NCBI GenBank assembly: GCA_020809705.1
Contig: CP085829.1
Coordinates: 2,852,001-2,916,000, forward strand
DNA length: 64,000 bases
Direction: 5' to 3'
Source of the DNA: Calonectria ilicicola
Taxonomy: Eukaryota > Ascomycota > Sordariomycetes > Hypocreales > Nectriaceae
The stretch's first letter is position 1. Each line of letters starts with the position of its first letter. Below are positions 1 through 12,652 of this stretch, piece after piece. The translations under genes were made by a program, and so were the position numbers. The notes under the pieces were generated by a model. The model was not told the DNA's origin, made no database searches, and saw nothing but the letters and a program-made list of their open reading frames with translations.

Positions 1-3000
1 TTTATTTTAATAAATGTCTCAACTTTGCATTCTACGTAATGGAGGATTGTCTGAGACTGGTATACCCTGAACCTATTATTATTGAAATTGATACCATCTT
101 GACCAAAAATATGGATTCATGGTTCCTTCTCAATCTTGCAATCCCAAAATAGAGCATGACTGCTTCAAATTGGCTTACATAGGGGGGGCTATTGCAACTT
201 CCGGCGCATTTTCTTGTAGAATGCGGTCTGCTTGCGTTTGAAATCTCCCCTCATTCTTGGCAACCTCTAAGTTCGTGGGGTGGCCGTATGCAGGTCTGCG
301 TGCTTAGTTCCGGCCAAGGCAGACGGGCGAAGTTCTTTGCCTTCAATGCGCAGCCGTGCTACGGAGGTACGCGGCCAAAAGAAAGGGTGAACTAACAGCT
401 GGCCCTGGCCAATTCCGAACCCCGTTTAATTTTTGAGACAGGCATATGCAGAGGGCCCAAAATGGGACAGATAACTGTCGTGGCAGGGAAAGGCCAGGAG
501 GCCACGTTATTCTGGGATCGGGCATTGTGTCAAAGAATCTCGGCGCCGTGTGAGGTTACATGTCACCGACTGAATCTGGAGTAACAAACAAGGGAACTGT
601 GCAGTGATTTGTGATTTTCAAATTGGTCGATGAACGAGGGCCTCAATCACATGTGACATGTGACGGCTAGGTTTGGGATGGGGCATGAGGACGACTGACT
701 GACTCTTGCAGCATGCATTCATTGACGTGACTTGAGTCAAGATTTCCCATTGCAGGATCTAAGCAAGTGTGCCGAGGGGTTTGTGGTATTTGTGGGACAC
801 CTGTTTCGCCAGAATGAATTGTGTCTGCTCGACGCATTTTGGTCTTGAAGTGTAACCTTGAATGAACCGGACCCGATCAAGCCCCGGTATTTGAACGGGC
901 ATGATTGGAAAAGAGACACTACATAAACTGGGGGAGTATTTTATGAGATAGGGTATGCATGCACTGCGCTCCTTTGATACAGCCATTGGCCCTGGTCCAA
1001 TCTCTCGCGCATTTTTCGCCATCACTTATGCGCATACACCATTGTATTAACATCAACCCATGATAATAAATGGTGACTGTAAGCTTCCTGCCGACCGAGG
1101 GAATGTTCTTAATTGGGGGCGATGGTTCTTGAGTGACATGGTCCGAGGTGGCCAGCCGTTGTTTGATCTACTTGGCCGGCTTTGCATGTATCAGCATTGG
1201 GTTTTATAAATACTGGTCGTGGGAACCGAGAAACCTAAACTCTATATCTTGTTATAGAATGGTACTCTCGTCTCCTTTTATCACGTCCCGGTGGCTGTGG
1301 TTTGTCATATTGCCACGGTTTACTCGGCGGATTTCCCGGGTGCGTATTACACAGTTCCGAATTAGACATTGTATGCTGCGCCGAGTCCCGCTAGGGCTTA
1401 TGAGCTGCGCCCTGCGCCCTCTCTGAGGGCAGTTGCGCGCGGCGGCGATGCGAACATGGAGGACAAGGGCGCCGGGTACGATTTCGCCCAGAGAGATCAG
1501 AGAGTTTGAATACGATGCGATACTTCAAGACAGCATCTGAAACGGATATACAAAGCCAGAATCGTTTCGGACATTGAGTCGTTAATTAGTGGTAACCTAC
1601 CTCGTTCCTGGATCCCCGTCGCGCTCGTGCAACAGGCGTCTAGTGGCGAGCCAAAAAGGAAGGTCTGCGGCGGAGCCGTCCTGGGGGCCCGTGCCACGGC
1701 GTTGCTTGCTTGGGTCGGGGCATACCAAGACCCGATGGAAGCGATTCCGAGACTCGGCGATGACAAGGAAATCCTTCACATGAAGAAGCGTCTTTTAATT
1801 ACATGACGGCCTGCATTGGAGTATGATTGAGCTGCAGCATGTGTTTGCCACCAAAATGGCCTAGTTGTTTTCTGATGCCACGCGACGCAGGAAACTCTTT
1901 GACACTTTTACCCGGCTTGTTGGGACGGGCCACACATCACCACGGGCAGGCATCGCATCGGACATGGGCCGACCTACCCTTCTCCGCACACCGCAAATCG
2001 GATAGAATAAGGCAAAGCGCGGCTATCGCGAGCCAGCAGGGGAGCCCCCCCCCCAATCAGTAGCGTTCCCATGCGAGTTGGCGTTGATAATAGGTTACCC
2101 GCTAGTGTAAAGGTGGTGGTGGCCAGGCGATGCCGGGGGCTTGGGGTGGCGCGCTGCCTTCCCGGAATCTGGATATTCCAGTCTATGATGTGCGGCCGTC
2201 TGGGACGCGTGATGTGCATCAGAGCCATGATGAGGCCATTTTGTTTTCGGCTGCGAGGGGTTTTACAATCGCAGTTGAGGCCAATGGCCAATCAATGGTG
2301 GTGGTCAGGCGTTTGTTGAGACAAAAATGACAATCTGACAAAGTGGGTTAGGTGTTGTGGTTTATAAAATAGTCTTGGACGGAGCTCGAGCACTGTACAG
2401 CGCCCAGACAAAGCACGCAAGTACCGTTTGGGGTTGAATGGTTGCATGCTTCGTGTGTTTGTCGTAGAGAAGCCCGAGTGATAGGCGCCGGTAGCCGGCT
2501 TCTGATTCCGACCTCAATGGACCCAAGGAGTCACCACGAAAAAAAAAAAAAAAAAAAGAGAGAGACAGACGCCAGCTCGGAACACGAGGGGCCGCCAATG
2601 ATTAACTCCGCTCGGAAGCGTCATCTAAACGTCAGACGCAGTGCCATCTTGTTGTTCCCCCTATCAGAGTATGGGCTGGGACTATGTATGTATGTATGTT
2701 CCAGAGACGCGCAGCGGTGCAGCCGGAAAGTTGAGCCGGACGGTGGTGAGGGATTGATGAAGGGGAAGGAGGCAAAGTCCCGAAATCTAGGCTCGGGTTC
2801 CCTGCTGGCCATTCATTTCACAACCAGAACCCCTCTGCGCTACTGAAAGACTGCAGGTATCCCCCCGGTGGTATTTCGCCACAGTTGCGGCGGCTGCAAA
2901 GAGAAATGGCAGAGCACACATTCCATGGCGGAAATTATAAAAGTCATGTCTGCCATTTCGACTGTGCGTGTGTTCAGAGAGTGTGCGTGCGCAGAGGCCA

Positions 3001-4645
3001 TCACATCTGGGAAAAGCAACAGGGGGTGGGCGTGGGCGTATCATCTTTGCTCTTCACTCTCGCACTCTCGCACTCCAGAAGGAGAAATGCTGGATCTCGT
3101 CGCTGCACTGTAGCCACTCATGGGCTCGCTAAAAGACTCACCAAGATGCCACGCCATTCGCTGTCAATTGTGCACCTCAACCATGTATGTACCCAAGCGG
3201 CATCCCGTCAAACCATGGAACTGGCCGCGGCCGGCGTCCGTTCCCGTGGTGCCCGTTTCCCATGCCCATGCCCGTCACATCGGCAATCCCCAATCCCATC
3301 TTGGCCGTGTCCCTCCCTCACCCTGCACGGGGAATCAATCAATCCGTCCCTTGCACGGCGAGGGACCATTGCTGCGCAAATCCTTCCCGTTTAGTAGGAT
3401 GGCAAGACGCGGCGTTTATGTGCGTGTGTGTGGGTGGGTGGGTGACCCAGTTCCTGAGCCCCCGATCCCTGGATCTTTCTCTCTCTCGTCGAGTTGTGGT
3501 GGCCGATCGTTGTTTTCACAAGGTGGTAACACAGGTCAAAAAAAAAGAAACGAGTTGCCGCACGTATTCGTACAAGACACACAAGGTAGCATTGACGGCA
3601 TCAAAAACCACAACAAACCGGCCGTCAATACGTCAACCGCGGCCCTCCTGCATGATCCGGATACTGTGCTGCAGACTCTGTCTTATCGGAGGCTGCACCT
3701 AGTATGTACGCATAGAGTCTGTCCTTCGCAGATCGATGCTCGCTAGACTGGACTGCGCTTAGGCGACGTGCCCGTCCTTCGGTTGTCCGCAGCGCAGTGC
3801 AGTACAGTGCAGGACGGGGCAATTCCCCCCCCAAGCCACATCACACGCCCCCTCCCCTGGCTGGTTCGCTGGCCCGCCGTCACTCGCTGTAGAGACCCGG
3901 AAGACGGAGCACGGAGTAGGTGGTGCAGTGCGAGCAACGCAGCGCGAGTGGACGAGTAAAAGACTCCGAGTCGCAGCGCACCAAGTGAAGCCTCAGGCCC
4001 TGTGCTGCTGCCCCGAAGCTGAGGTATCTTGTGCCTCGCCCCGTCCGACCCATCCCCGTCCCAGTCCCCGTTCCCCGTCCAAGCCCACATTCACGACCCC
4101 ATTCCCGTCGACCCTTACCGCTGACGCCTCGTGCCCTCGCACCTCGTTGGTAATATCGTGCCTCTCCTGTGTTCATTCACACACTTCGCCCTCATCTCGC
4201 CCTCGCCCTCGCCTCGCCCCCCACGGCTCTCTGGCGTGCCATAACCGCCATCGCTACCATCCTCTCCCTGGCAGTTTCCTTGGGCGACAACGGCGACCAC
4301 CAACGTCAGACGAACCACAGCCAACCATCCCACGACCCACTCAGGCCTTGAGCATCCACTGATTTCAGCCTCGATTTGATTGCTTGCTCCTCGGACCTCG
4401 CGGCCGATCACCAAACCACTTGACAGTCATCAGAGGCCTCGCGGCGCCTGGAGACATCAGAAACCTCATCATCGAGACGCGAATCGACCGTTTTCTGACG
4501 CTGCCGCCCAGCCCTGACTCGTCGACTCGTGCCTGCCCCGTCGTCGCACGACTTTGCGATCCGACATTCGCACCCTATTTACTACCGCATCATCACCATC
4601 CATCTCTAGATCTGTCGGCATGGCGCCTTCCCCCCCGTCCCAGCA
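1..4645. other. intergenic region ending in probable MED12 5' leader
   Basis: No ORF here shows a recognisable domain, and the open frames are short with compositions typical of chance frames. An A homopolymer lies at 2539-2557 and TG/GGTG simple repeats near 3420-3443. From about 3760 to the MED12 start the plus strand becomes rich in C and T with few purine runs, as is common in transcribed leaders of filamentous fungi. I infer that the last few hundred bases hold the MED12 promoter and 5' UTR. Nothing else can be supported in the first 3.7 kb. Confidence 0.5.
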
Positions 4646-7600
4646 ATGACCTCGAGGACCCCCATGGGCGTCCAGCCGCGCCCGCCTCAGCGGACTGTGA
4701 GCTCCTCTGCGCTCCCCGTCCAGCGCCCTCCTCAACAGCGCTCCCTGTCGTCGCAGCAGCAGCAACAGTTTATGCCTTCCTCCCCCGTCCGCAAAGACCC
4801 GTCAATTATAGATCTCACTGGCGAGGCATCCGATGTCGCGCCTAACCGCTATGCCAACACCCCGAGGAGAGGCGGTTCGCGTCTCAAGCTCGAGCTTTCC
4901 AACGAAACTTCCGGGCACATTTCCGCTACTGCTTCCCCTCAAAACCTCACACCGTCGCGCCTGGTTCCCATGAGCGGCGACCCTTTCGAGGCCTCCGCGA
5001 GCCCTGCCGTCTCGAGGGCATCACAACAAGATGTGGATAACCCACCATTACCAATGCCGCGACGCCGCCCCCGACCTGCGCAACCGATCACAACACCTCG
5101 AATTACCGCGCCCACACCCGCTCCCGTTAAAAAAGATGCTCGGCCGAAGCCATACACGGTTGAGATTCCTCCTCTAGCCCCTCGATATTTAACAGCCCGA
5201 CCTGATTCACAGAACCGGAATCCCGTTGACCCCTTCAGCAAAGGATTGAATTCTGGATATGCTGACTTTTATCCTTGGAACGGCCAGCACCATGAAGATG
5301 AATGGAGCAGCGAGGCTATTACTAAGGGTACCTGGGATAAGGTCAACCATAACGTTCCAGAAACCTCCTCGGCCAAGATGGCCATCTTCCCGGCCTTGAG
5401 ACAAAAGAGTGGCCTCAACGCCCTATCGACGATTTTTATGGGGGTCCTAAACCAACGCAGACATCGGGGTCAGATTAATGCTCCTTCAACCTTTAAGCCA
5501 CCACCACGTGTGACCCTCACGGATACGAAGCGAGAGGTTTGGCTCAAGGACTTGGCTAATCCCGCCATATCTTTGCGACGCCTGAGCCGTACTATTCCCC
5601 ATGGAATCCGCGGCAGGACTCTTCTGGACCAGTGCTTGAACAAGAACGTTCCGACCGAGAGAGCCGTGTGGTTGGCCAAATGCGTTGGCGCCAATGAAAT
5701 CAGGGCATTCAAGAGAAAAGGAGTCAACGGTGCTTTTGTCATGGGAGGCGAGCTAAAATGGGCCAGAGACTGGACCGTCTTTGTTGAACAGTTTGTAGAA
5801 GCAGTTGTTGCAGCATTTGGAGAGAATGAGTGGAGGGCCAGGGTGACTTATGCGTAAGTTCTCATGGGTGTTGATATTCCTCGATTTTGCTTCTAACCTC
5901 GATTTAGAATTCGCCTGGCAACGAACCTGTACTCAGAGCAATTATTAGACCGGGACCACTATCTGGACTGGATTGTTTCTGGCATTGAAAACAGCCCTCA
6001 GTCTCGGATGCCCATGTGGATATTGATTGCTCAGATCTACTGGAAAGATCTATTGAGAGCTCGCAAATACGGTCGCCGACTTGTATTTGCTCTATTGAGC
6101 CATCTGCATGTAGTATGTGCCATTCTTTCTTTCCCTGTTGCATGGTTTCTAACGGGAGTACAGATTCATAACGATCCTGATAAAGATATTCTTGTTCAGC
6201 TTTCAAGCAGGTTATCAGTCCTGCTGCAGTCCCTGGTCAAAACTAACCCAGAGAGTTTTATTTACCCAAGCGCCTGGCCTAGATACCGAAACACCCTCCA
6301 GGCTTCTATGCCCTCCGACGAAGCGATGCAGAAGATGATCGATGCGATTCAAGTCAGGAATTCTCGCCTGTTGGTTTCAAGCTCCACTTCTCCCCCAGCT
6401 GGACGAAATCAGCTTGTGAAACTTCTCGACACTGCCTTGAAGGAACCCGTTGATCGCGAACTGGCTACGAAATGTTGGGCAATGAGCGAGAACAAGCCGC
6501 TTATAATGAAGACGATCGTGGAGTGGGCAACTTCGTTCCATCGGCCAGGACTCGCTAAAGTCTATGTCGCTGCAGGCCTAATCAGAGCATGGAGCATGTT
6601 TCGAGTCAACCCCACGACAGCGATACTCGAGATATTGGACGGTGTCGCAACCCACGACAAGACCCGCAAGGAGGTTGTATATCTTCTTGTGACAGAACTA
6701 GTGCGGACGGGACACTTTTCGATTCCGCAGTATATTCAATGGGTTATTGCTCGAGGTGGTTATCACGACGAAGCAGACATCGATCCCGATGAAGGCCCCT
6801 GTTCTACACGACTGCTGGTTGAACTACCTCTCCATGCCCTTTCGGAGAAGAGACGATCAGAGAGAGCAAACCTGCTCCGGCGGGCTGGGAACTACTCTGT
6901 CGCTGACGAAGAGCAGAATATTATGAATGCAGTCAAGTGTCTCAAGCACACACTCGGACTGCCTTTACCACCCGGGGACCCAATGTTGCAAAGAAAGCCG
7001 CTTGCCTTGCCGAAGCTTCTACGTAGAGTTCGAAACAGCAGCAAAGCTCTTAGGAGTTGTGTTGGTGCACACCTGCGCGACATTATTATTGCACAGTTTT
7101 GCAAAAAGGAACAGCCCCGCCTATCACTGGCTATGTTTACCTCGATTAGGGAAATCATGGAGGCTGTAGAGGACTTTTCTATGCTGTCGGATATTTTGAA
7201 GGCCTATTCGAAATCAGGAGATGCCGAAATCCTAGCGTCCTGTGCCGATACTGTTAACTCCAACTTGCAAATATTCTTGGCCATTGGAAGCGCGGAATTT
7301 TTGTTCAGCAGTCTAATCGATCGTCTTAGGTCGATCAACGAAGAGCAAGGAGTCGTCCCTCGTCCCTTACTTGCCGCCTTATCGAGTCTCGCCAAGCATA
7401 TGACGGGCCACGAAGCTATCGCAACCCAGCTCCGCAAGGAACTTCAACAGAGCGACAAGAACAATGCTATCGATGCCTGCTCACCTGTTTCGGATACGAT
7501 GGCGGCACCGGCGCAAAGTGTTGAAGGAGAGATGGTTGAAGAGATTGAAAAATTGCTATCAAATGGTACACGGTTGGATCCTACTACCATGAACCGACTA

Positions 7601-9340
7601 TTCCGAGCCATCATTCCCCGACTTGAGCGTGGTTGGTGGAAAAAGGACGACACTCGGCGGGTTTTCGCGACGTTACTGGCCAAGATTCGACTATTTGATA
7701 CACAGCATTTTGACAAACTCATGACTGACTGGACTAGCCACATCAGGACCTTGGCAGAACGGCCAAAGCTCTCGGATCTATTTCCCGTCTTGATTAGCAC
7801 CGGGTGTCTCGCCATGCCAATAATTTTGAGCACAGCTAGTGCGCCAGGCTCGCTTCCAGGTCCAGAAGCTGCCTCGAAGCAGCACGGCCCAGCCACCTAT
7901 CTCCAAGAGCTTCTGCAGCTGATCATCACGCCACTCCCTCCCGCAACTGGTCTATCTCCCGAAGAAGGTTATCGATTTCGTACCGAGCAACGTTACGCGC
8001 GGTGGGAACAATCTAGGGGTCTTCTCAATCTTATCAAGAATGCTCTACTGGAGTACTCTGGACTCAGAAACATTGCTAGTGGGATTACTCTGCCACTCAA
8101 TGACGAACACTGCCAAGAAAGCCTTCTCGAAACCCTTCGCCTTCTCGTCTTGGTTGACTCGTCGGCAGTGTCGAACGCTCTGAGTCTCAAGTCCTTGCCT
8201 GAGGCTGGTGATTTGGTCCAGAAAGTAACAACAAACCTCCTGGTGCCGGGCAATAACGGAACATCGCCTATGTCGTTTGATGAAATTCTTCATATTGCGA
8301 ATGAGTTGACTCTCCCGTTTTGCCAGCTCAAGCTCAATCTTGACCTGTCCATGGCCCAATCAAATCAAACTGAAAGTGACGAGCATGGCTCCCGCTTCGA
8401 CCTCTTTGCAAAGGCTATGGACCGCGCGATTGAATCCGGGAATATAATGTGGACGAGCTTATTGCCCTGTTTGAGTGACGATATTACTCATCATCTCAAG
8501 AGCCAAGCGCAAACCGGCTTCTTGGATCTTATTCCATCATCCAAGGGCGACAATGTCACCGAATCGTCCTTGAACCAATCAATTCACATGGCTCAAAACC
8601 TGCTAGAGGTTGTCGAGGCTATCATTTCTGGACAACCCCCACCCAAGACAGCCCAGTTGACAACGGCCATGGTGGAAAAGCTGACGGATATTTGGGAGAT
8701 TGTTGCCGCGGGCCCGCAAGACCGACCTGAGGTTCATGCTGCGGTTCTCAAACATTGGCTCCCTGCCATGCTCCGTTTCGTCACTGTACACAGTCTCTCC
8801 TCCGAGCCTCCATCTGCACCACTCCCAACCGCGGCACCCACTAAGGCCCCTGTTGCTGCAGGTCACGATGTTCGGGCTCGAATCATTCTTGTCCTCTGCG
8901 GACTTATGCTGGAGCTCGAAACACTTTCATCAGCGGTTGCAGGGTCGTTGCCGGAGCAGGTTCTGGATATGGCTATATTGCTTGTTGATGCTCTCCCTGA
9001 GGATCTTCGCGTCCAATGTGCCAAAACTATCCTCCTCATGCCGGGTTCCATGGCAAGCCTTAGCGCTTCTTCTGACCCGCGCCTTTACTATTTATTTAGC
9101 ACACCGCACCCGGTACCAGCCGATAATTTGATGTATTCTCACCGAGAGAAGCCGGCGACGGCACAAAGCGCTGCTGCTCGTGGTATGGGTGCCTTGTACG
9201 GTATCGGACCAGCAGTCCAAGAACGGCTCAGTCCATTTGTTCTCCGACGGTGGGAAGTGCTCAGCGAACCCACTCCTAATGTTGGTGAAAACGATACCAG
9301 TTTGAGTCTCGGACTCTTCGAGGCAATCAAGATTCAGTAA
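4646..9340 (+). CDS. MED12: Mediator of RNA polymerase II transcription subunit 12 (Srb8)
   Basis: Subunit of the CDK8 kinase module of Mediator, a nuclear complex that modulates RNA polymerase II transcription. Spliced model: exons 4646-5853, 5908-6112 and 6164-9340, giving 1529 aa. Intron 1 (5854-5907) has GTAAGT, a CTAAC branch site and TTTAG. Intron 2 (6113-6163) has GTATGT and ACAG and is 51 nt with no stop, so it reads through in frame. The N-terminus (residues 1-200) is Pro/Ser/Gln-rich and disordered. The conserved Med12 domain follows at about residues 280-360, with the family's hallmark run FKPPPRVTLTDTKREVWLKD and then IPHGIRGRTLLDQCLN and ERAVWLAKCVGANEIRAFKR. A long helical region makes up the remainder. 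Length fits fungal Srb8 proteins (about 1500-1600 aa). The start is the first ATG of the open frame. Recognition is firm; the exact start is less so. Confidence 0.95.
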
Positions 9341-10491
9341 ACAAATCCCTGTTTCATCATATTTTTAGACCGATGTAAAAGGTTCCGAGTGTCTGAGACC
9401 TCGGCACCTAGCATCATAAACATCACAAACATTACAAACATCGCAACAATTATCACACGATATGCGAATTTCATTTAGTCCTTTTGGTCTTTCTTCGTCT
9501 TTCTGCGCGCGGGCTCACCTCTATGAATATAACGACAAGCCACCACCATTTCAACAATGCCGTACAGTTTGGAGAGCCTGAAAAGGACCAATGACGTCAG
9601 CCAATCATAATACCTGGAAAAGGCAATACGTCAACACGAAGGAAGCATACATGAAGCGTGTTTCCGTCTGTAGTAAAGAAGGGGGGGATTTTATACCCGT
9701 ATTTTTTTTGTTATGTATTTGCATGGCGCTGCATTTAGGAGTTGACCAGACCGGTGGCCCCCCAAAGAACAGATATTAGCATTGCATGTGTACGAGACGA
9801 AATGGGGGATGCTGGGATATGATGCGCATTGAAACGAGGAGTGCGGGCATGGGCAAATTCTCGGTGTACTTGGACGGGTTGGGGGAGAATCGGTTCCTTT
9901 GTATCACATATGTTGATGAATAGAAGAACTTATCGAGTCAGTCTCGTTATTTTTCTACTTATTTTGGTCGATTGCTTGCGGCGTGAAATGGTGATGGTGT
10001 GAAACATGGGGCAAAGCAAGGTTGCTGCTAATAGAAAGTGTCTCATTGGCATGTACAGTTATTATATAAAAGAAAACCAGAGTCCCCTATGATGATTTCC
10101 CTAAACATGCTGAGCAACCGTTGAGAAGGGTGTCTCATATTTTCGTGTGTATTGTTCCAATGTTTACATAACATATGGCGACTTTAGGTATACTGTATCA
10201 ACTCACCCGTTCGAGGAATAAAACCCGTGAAATAAACCATTGTACACTCTTGACGTTCTTTGATTTCTGGCTTCCAATGGCTGCCCGCGTGATGTGGTGG
10301 GCGACGGTCTTGTGGAGCTTTCTTGGGTTATGTAATTGGCGGGATGCACCTACCACCCACAGCACTATACGCGTAGTAATCGCGTCAAGACTCAAAACCC
10401 CATCCATCATCTTTGTATCCCAACGTTTGGTATTAGCCACGATTGACCTGTGCGGTTACCTTGTAAATCAGAACAAAGGAATCGCCATCAA
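9341..10491. other. intergenic: MED12 3' UTR and NSE3 upstream region
   Basis: This 1.15 kb contains AT-rich sequence directly after the MED12 stop, with ATAAAC/CATAAA-like motifs near 9410-9440 that could serve 3' end formation. It also holds the presumed NSE3 promoter. Open frames in it are short and unconvincing. No repeat or RNA gene was recognised. Confidence 0.5.
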
Positions 10492-11591
10492 ATGCCTCCC
10501 TCTCAAAGAAGACGACGTCCTGTGTGTGATTCACAAACCTGCTGGGCCGAACTAGCTGCTAATAGGCTACCGACATATAGGTCGACGACGACGAAGCCGA
10601 AGAAGATGCACGCCCTCGACAGCGTCGCAATCGAGCCGACTCAGACCCTGAGCTTGAAGATCAGCACAGCGACGAAGAAATGGACACCGATGGTCACCCT
10701 GGGCAAAGCGCCGACGACCAACTGGCCAAAAAGCTGGTGCGATACGCCCTCTCCTGCGAATACTCGAGAACGGTAATACGTCGAGACGGCATCAAGGAAC
10801 GAGGTGAGTAGCACCTCTGTTTGCCGATACGCTCAATATCTCACGCCCCGAGAAGTATTGGGAAACCAAGGCCGGTCATTTAAACGCATATTTGCGTTGG
10901 CGCAAAAACAGTTGAAAGATGTTTGGGGGATGGAGCTGCGCGAGCTCCCCGTCAGAGAAAAGATGTCTCTGCAAGAAAAGCGGCAAGGTATTCCTCCCGT
11001 CTCCGTGCTTCATGATCCATTGCTGACATTTGTCTTGCAGCCATGAAGAGTAATTCGCAACCGAGACTGGGATCCGGCGCCTACATCCTTTCGTCAACAT
11101 TACCAGAACGTTATCGAGTACCAGCTATCATTGCCCCTTCCAAGACCCCGAGCGCAGCCGAGGAGGCAACCTATGTCGCCTTCTGCACCATGACCATAGC
11201 TATGATTTGGCTTAACAATGGCGAGCTTACGGAACAGAAACTGAAGAGATACCTCGCTCGATTAAACGCCGATCGAAACGTCTCGTCGGAGAAGACAGAG
11301 CTGACGCTCAAGAGGATGGAAAGGCAGGGCTACGTTGTGAAAAAAGTAGATAAGCCACCCACTGGCCAAGACGGCGAGCATACTATCACCTGGCATGTAG
11401 GGCCACGTGCCAAGGAGGAGATTGGTGTGGATGGGGTCATGGGCTTGGTGCGAGAAGTATACGGCGAGTGGGATCCAGAGATGGAGAAGAAGCTGCGGTC
11501 CAGTTTAAATCTCAAAGATTTGCAAGAAGAAGAAGAGGGCGAGGACGACCGAAGGGGCAATGGGAGACAAGAAATGGATACCACGGCATGA
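10492..11591 (+). CDS. NSE3: Nse3, MAGE-family subunit of the SMC5-SMC6 complex
   Basis: Component of the Nse1-Nse3-Nse4 subcomplex of SMC5/6, acting in the nucleus in DNA repair and replication-fork maintenance; Nse3 is the MAGE-domain partner of the Nse1 RING protein. Hand-spliced exons: 10492-10521, 10581-10803, 10856-10987 and 11041-11591, total 311 aa, all junctions frame-consistent. Introns are 59, 52 and 53 nt with GTGTGT, GTGAGT and GTATTC donors. The N-terminal 50 residues are acidic and basic low complexity. The MAGE homology domain follows, beginning with DDQLAKKLVRYALSCEYSRT, then the IKERVLG and GRSFKRIF segments and a winged-helix part with YVAFCTMTIAMIWLNNGELT and LKRMERQGYVVK. 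The acidic C-tail (EEEEGEDD) is typical. It is transcribed convergently with the SF3B5 gene, 246 bp between stops. Start choice is moderately sure because exon 1 is only 30 nt. Confidence 0.88.
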
Positions 11592-11837
11592 ATGAGTGAA
11601 GCAATGTGTAGACTAAATGATACCCAGACATAATCAATAGATGCGCAAAGCCCCAAAGCCAACAGCAAGTTTAGCAACACATATGCAATGCAATTTTCGA
11701 CAGTATAACGATTATTCCCTTTCTAGCAAGGTATCTTCCCTTGAACGCCGTTCCTTGCAGACAAAACCCCAACCCAAGACTCCAAGACAAGCGACACAAG
11801 CATGTCTGGTCCCTAAATACACCTGCATTTTTTTCTC

Positions 11838-12210
11838 TCAAGTCTCACGCTGAGGTGGTGCACCGCACGGCTGGATCATTTTCTACAGAAGCGCGAAGCT
11901 ATTAGCAATGTTGCATCCGTTCAATGGGTTTCCGACGTACTCGGATCAGCTGTGCGCGAATCTTGGCTACAGGCTCGTTTTCTGCCAGAGCAATATACGA
12001 GATGAGAGGGCGATGGCCAACGATGGACGAGTAAGTATCGCGCTGGATGTTGGTTCGCCATTCCCAACTGGTCGTGTCGGTGTGACCAGTACCGACGTAC
12101 TTGGCCTGGAGGCGCTCGAGTTCTTGCTGGTTGCGGAGCTTGTCGGCCTGGAGGGGGGCCGGTTAGCAAAGGAAGATGGTCGCGGAGGTGGTAGAAAGGT
12201 AAGGTACCAT
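11838..12210 (-). CDS. SF3B5: Splicing factor 3B subunit 5 (SF3b10 / Ysf3)
   Basis: Small subunit of SF3b in the U2 snRNP, needed for branch-site recognition in pre-mRNA splicing. The gene is easily missed because it is short and split. Exons on the minus strand are 12210-12208 (the ATG alone), 12147-11941 and 11882-11838, giving 84 aa; human SF3B5 is 86 aa. The intron after the ATG (12148-12207) has GTACCT, CTAAC and CCAG; the second (11883-11940) has GTACGT, CTAAT and TGTAG. The protein opens MADKLRNQQELERLQAKYVG, continues through TGHTDTTSWEWRTNIQRDTY and ISYIALAENEPVA, and ends KMIQPCGAPPQRET, matching the highly conserved family over its whole length. It is divergent from the MYND gene (442 bp apart) and convergent with NSE3. 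Confidence 0.95.
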
Positions 12211-12652
12211 TTTGATTGAAAATTATTCGAGACGATCACACTTTTTCGTTGATAAAAGCTTGATTTGGCAAATTGGGAGGTTCTCGTTGAATGACTGGAA
12301 GTTGAGGTTTCTGCGCCGGCTGAACATCGGCAAATATCTTGGCGTGTGACGCGACGGTACGTGATCCGCCCCGTTTCATCCTCCATGAGACTTGATATCA
12401 AATACATGATTCAATCGGCGGCCATACAGCCAATCATATCCTGTATCTTATTTACTGGCCTCTCCTCTTTCAATCGATATACTACTTGATCTCGCTTTCA
12501 ACGGTGGCGAACAACTTCATTCGTTATTAGTCAGCCAGGGGTAGAGACTTGATACCTCCTTGAGTTCGGATTGGGAATCAAGAGGGGACTGGCACGCCAA
12601 GAAACATAAGCAAAGGGTATAAGCCCGTGTCGAAGGTCTCAGGAATCCCCAG
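12211..12652. promoter_or_regulatory. probable bidirectional promoter of SF3B5 and the MYND gene
   Basis: A 442 bp interval between two divergent start codons (SF3B5 to the left, the MYND-finger gene to the right). No ORF fits either neighbour, so both promoters must lie here or overlap the genes. I see no clear TATA element. The shared-promoter role is inferred from geometry only. Confidence 0.5.
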
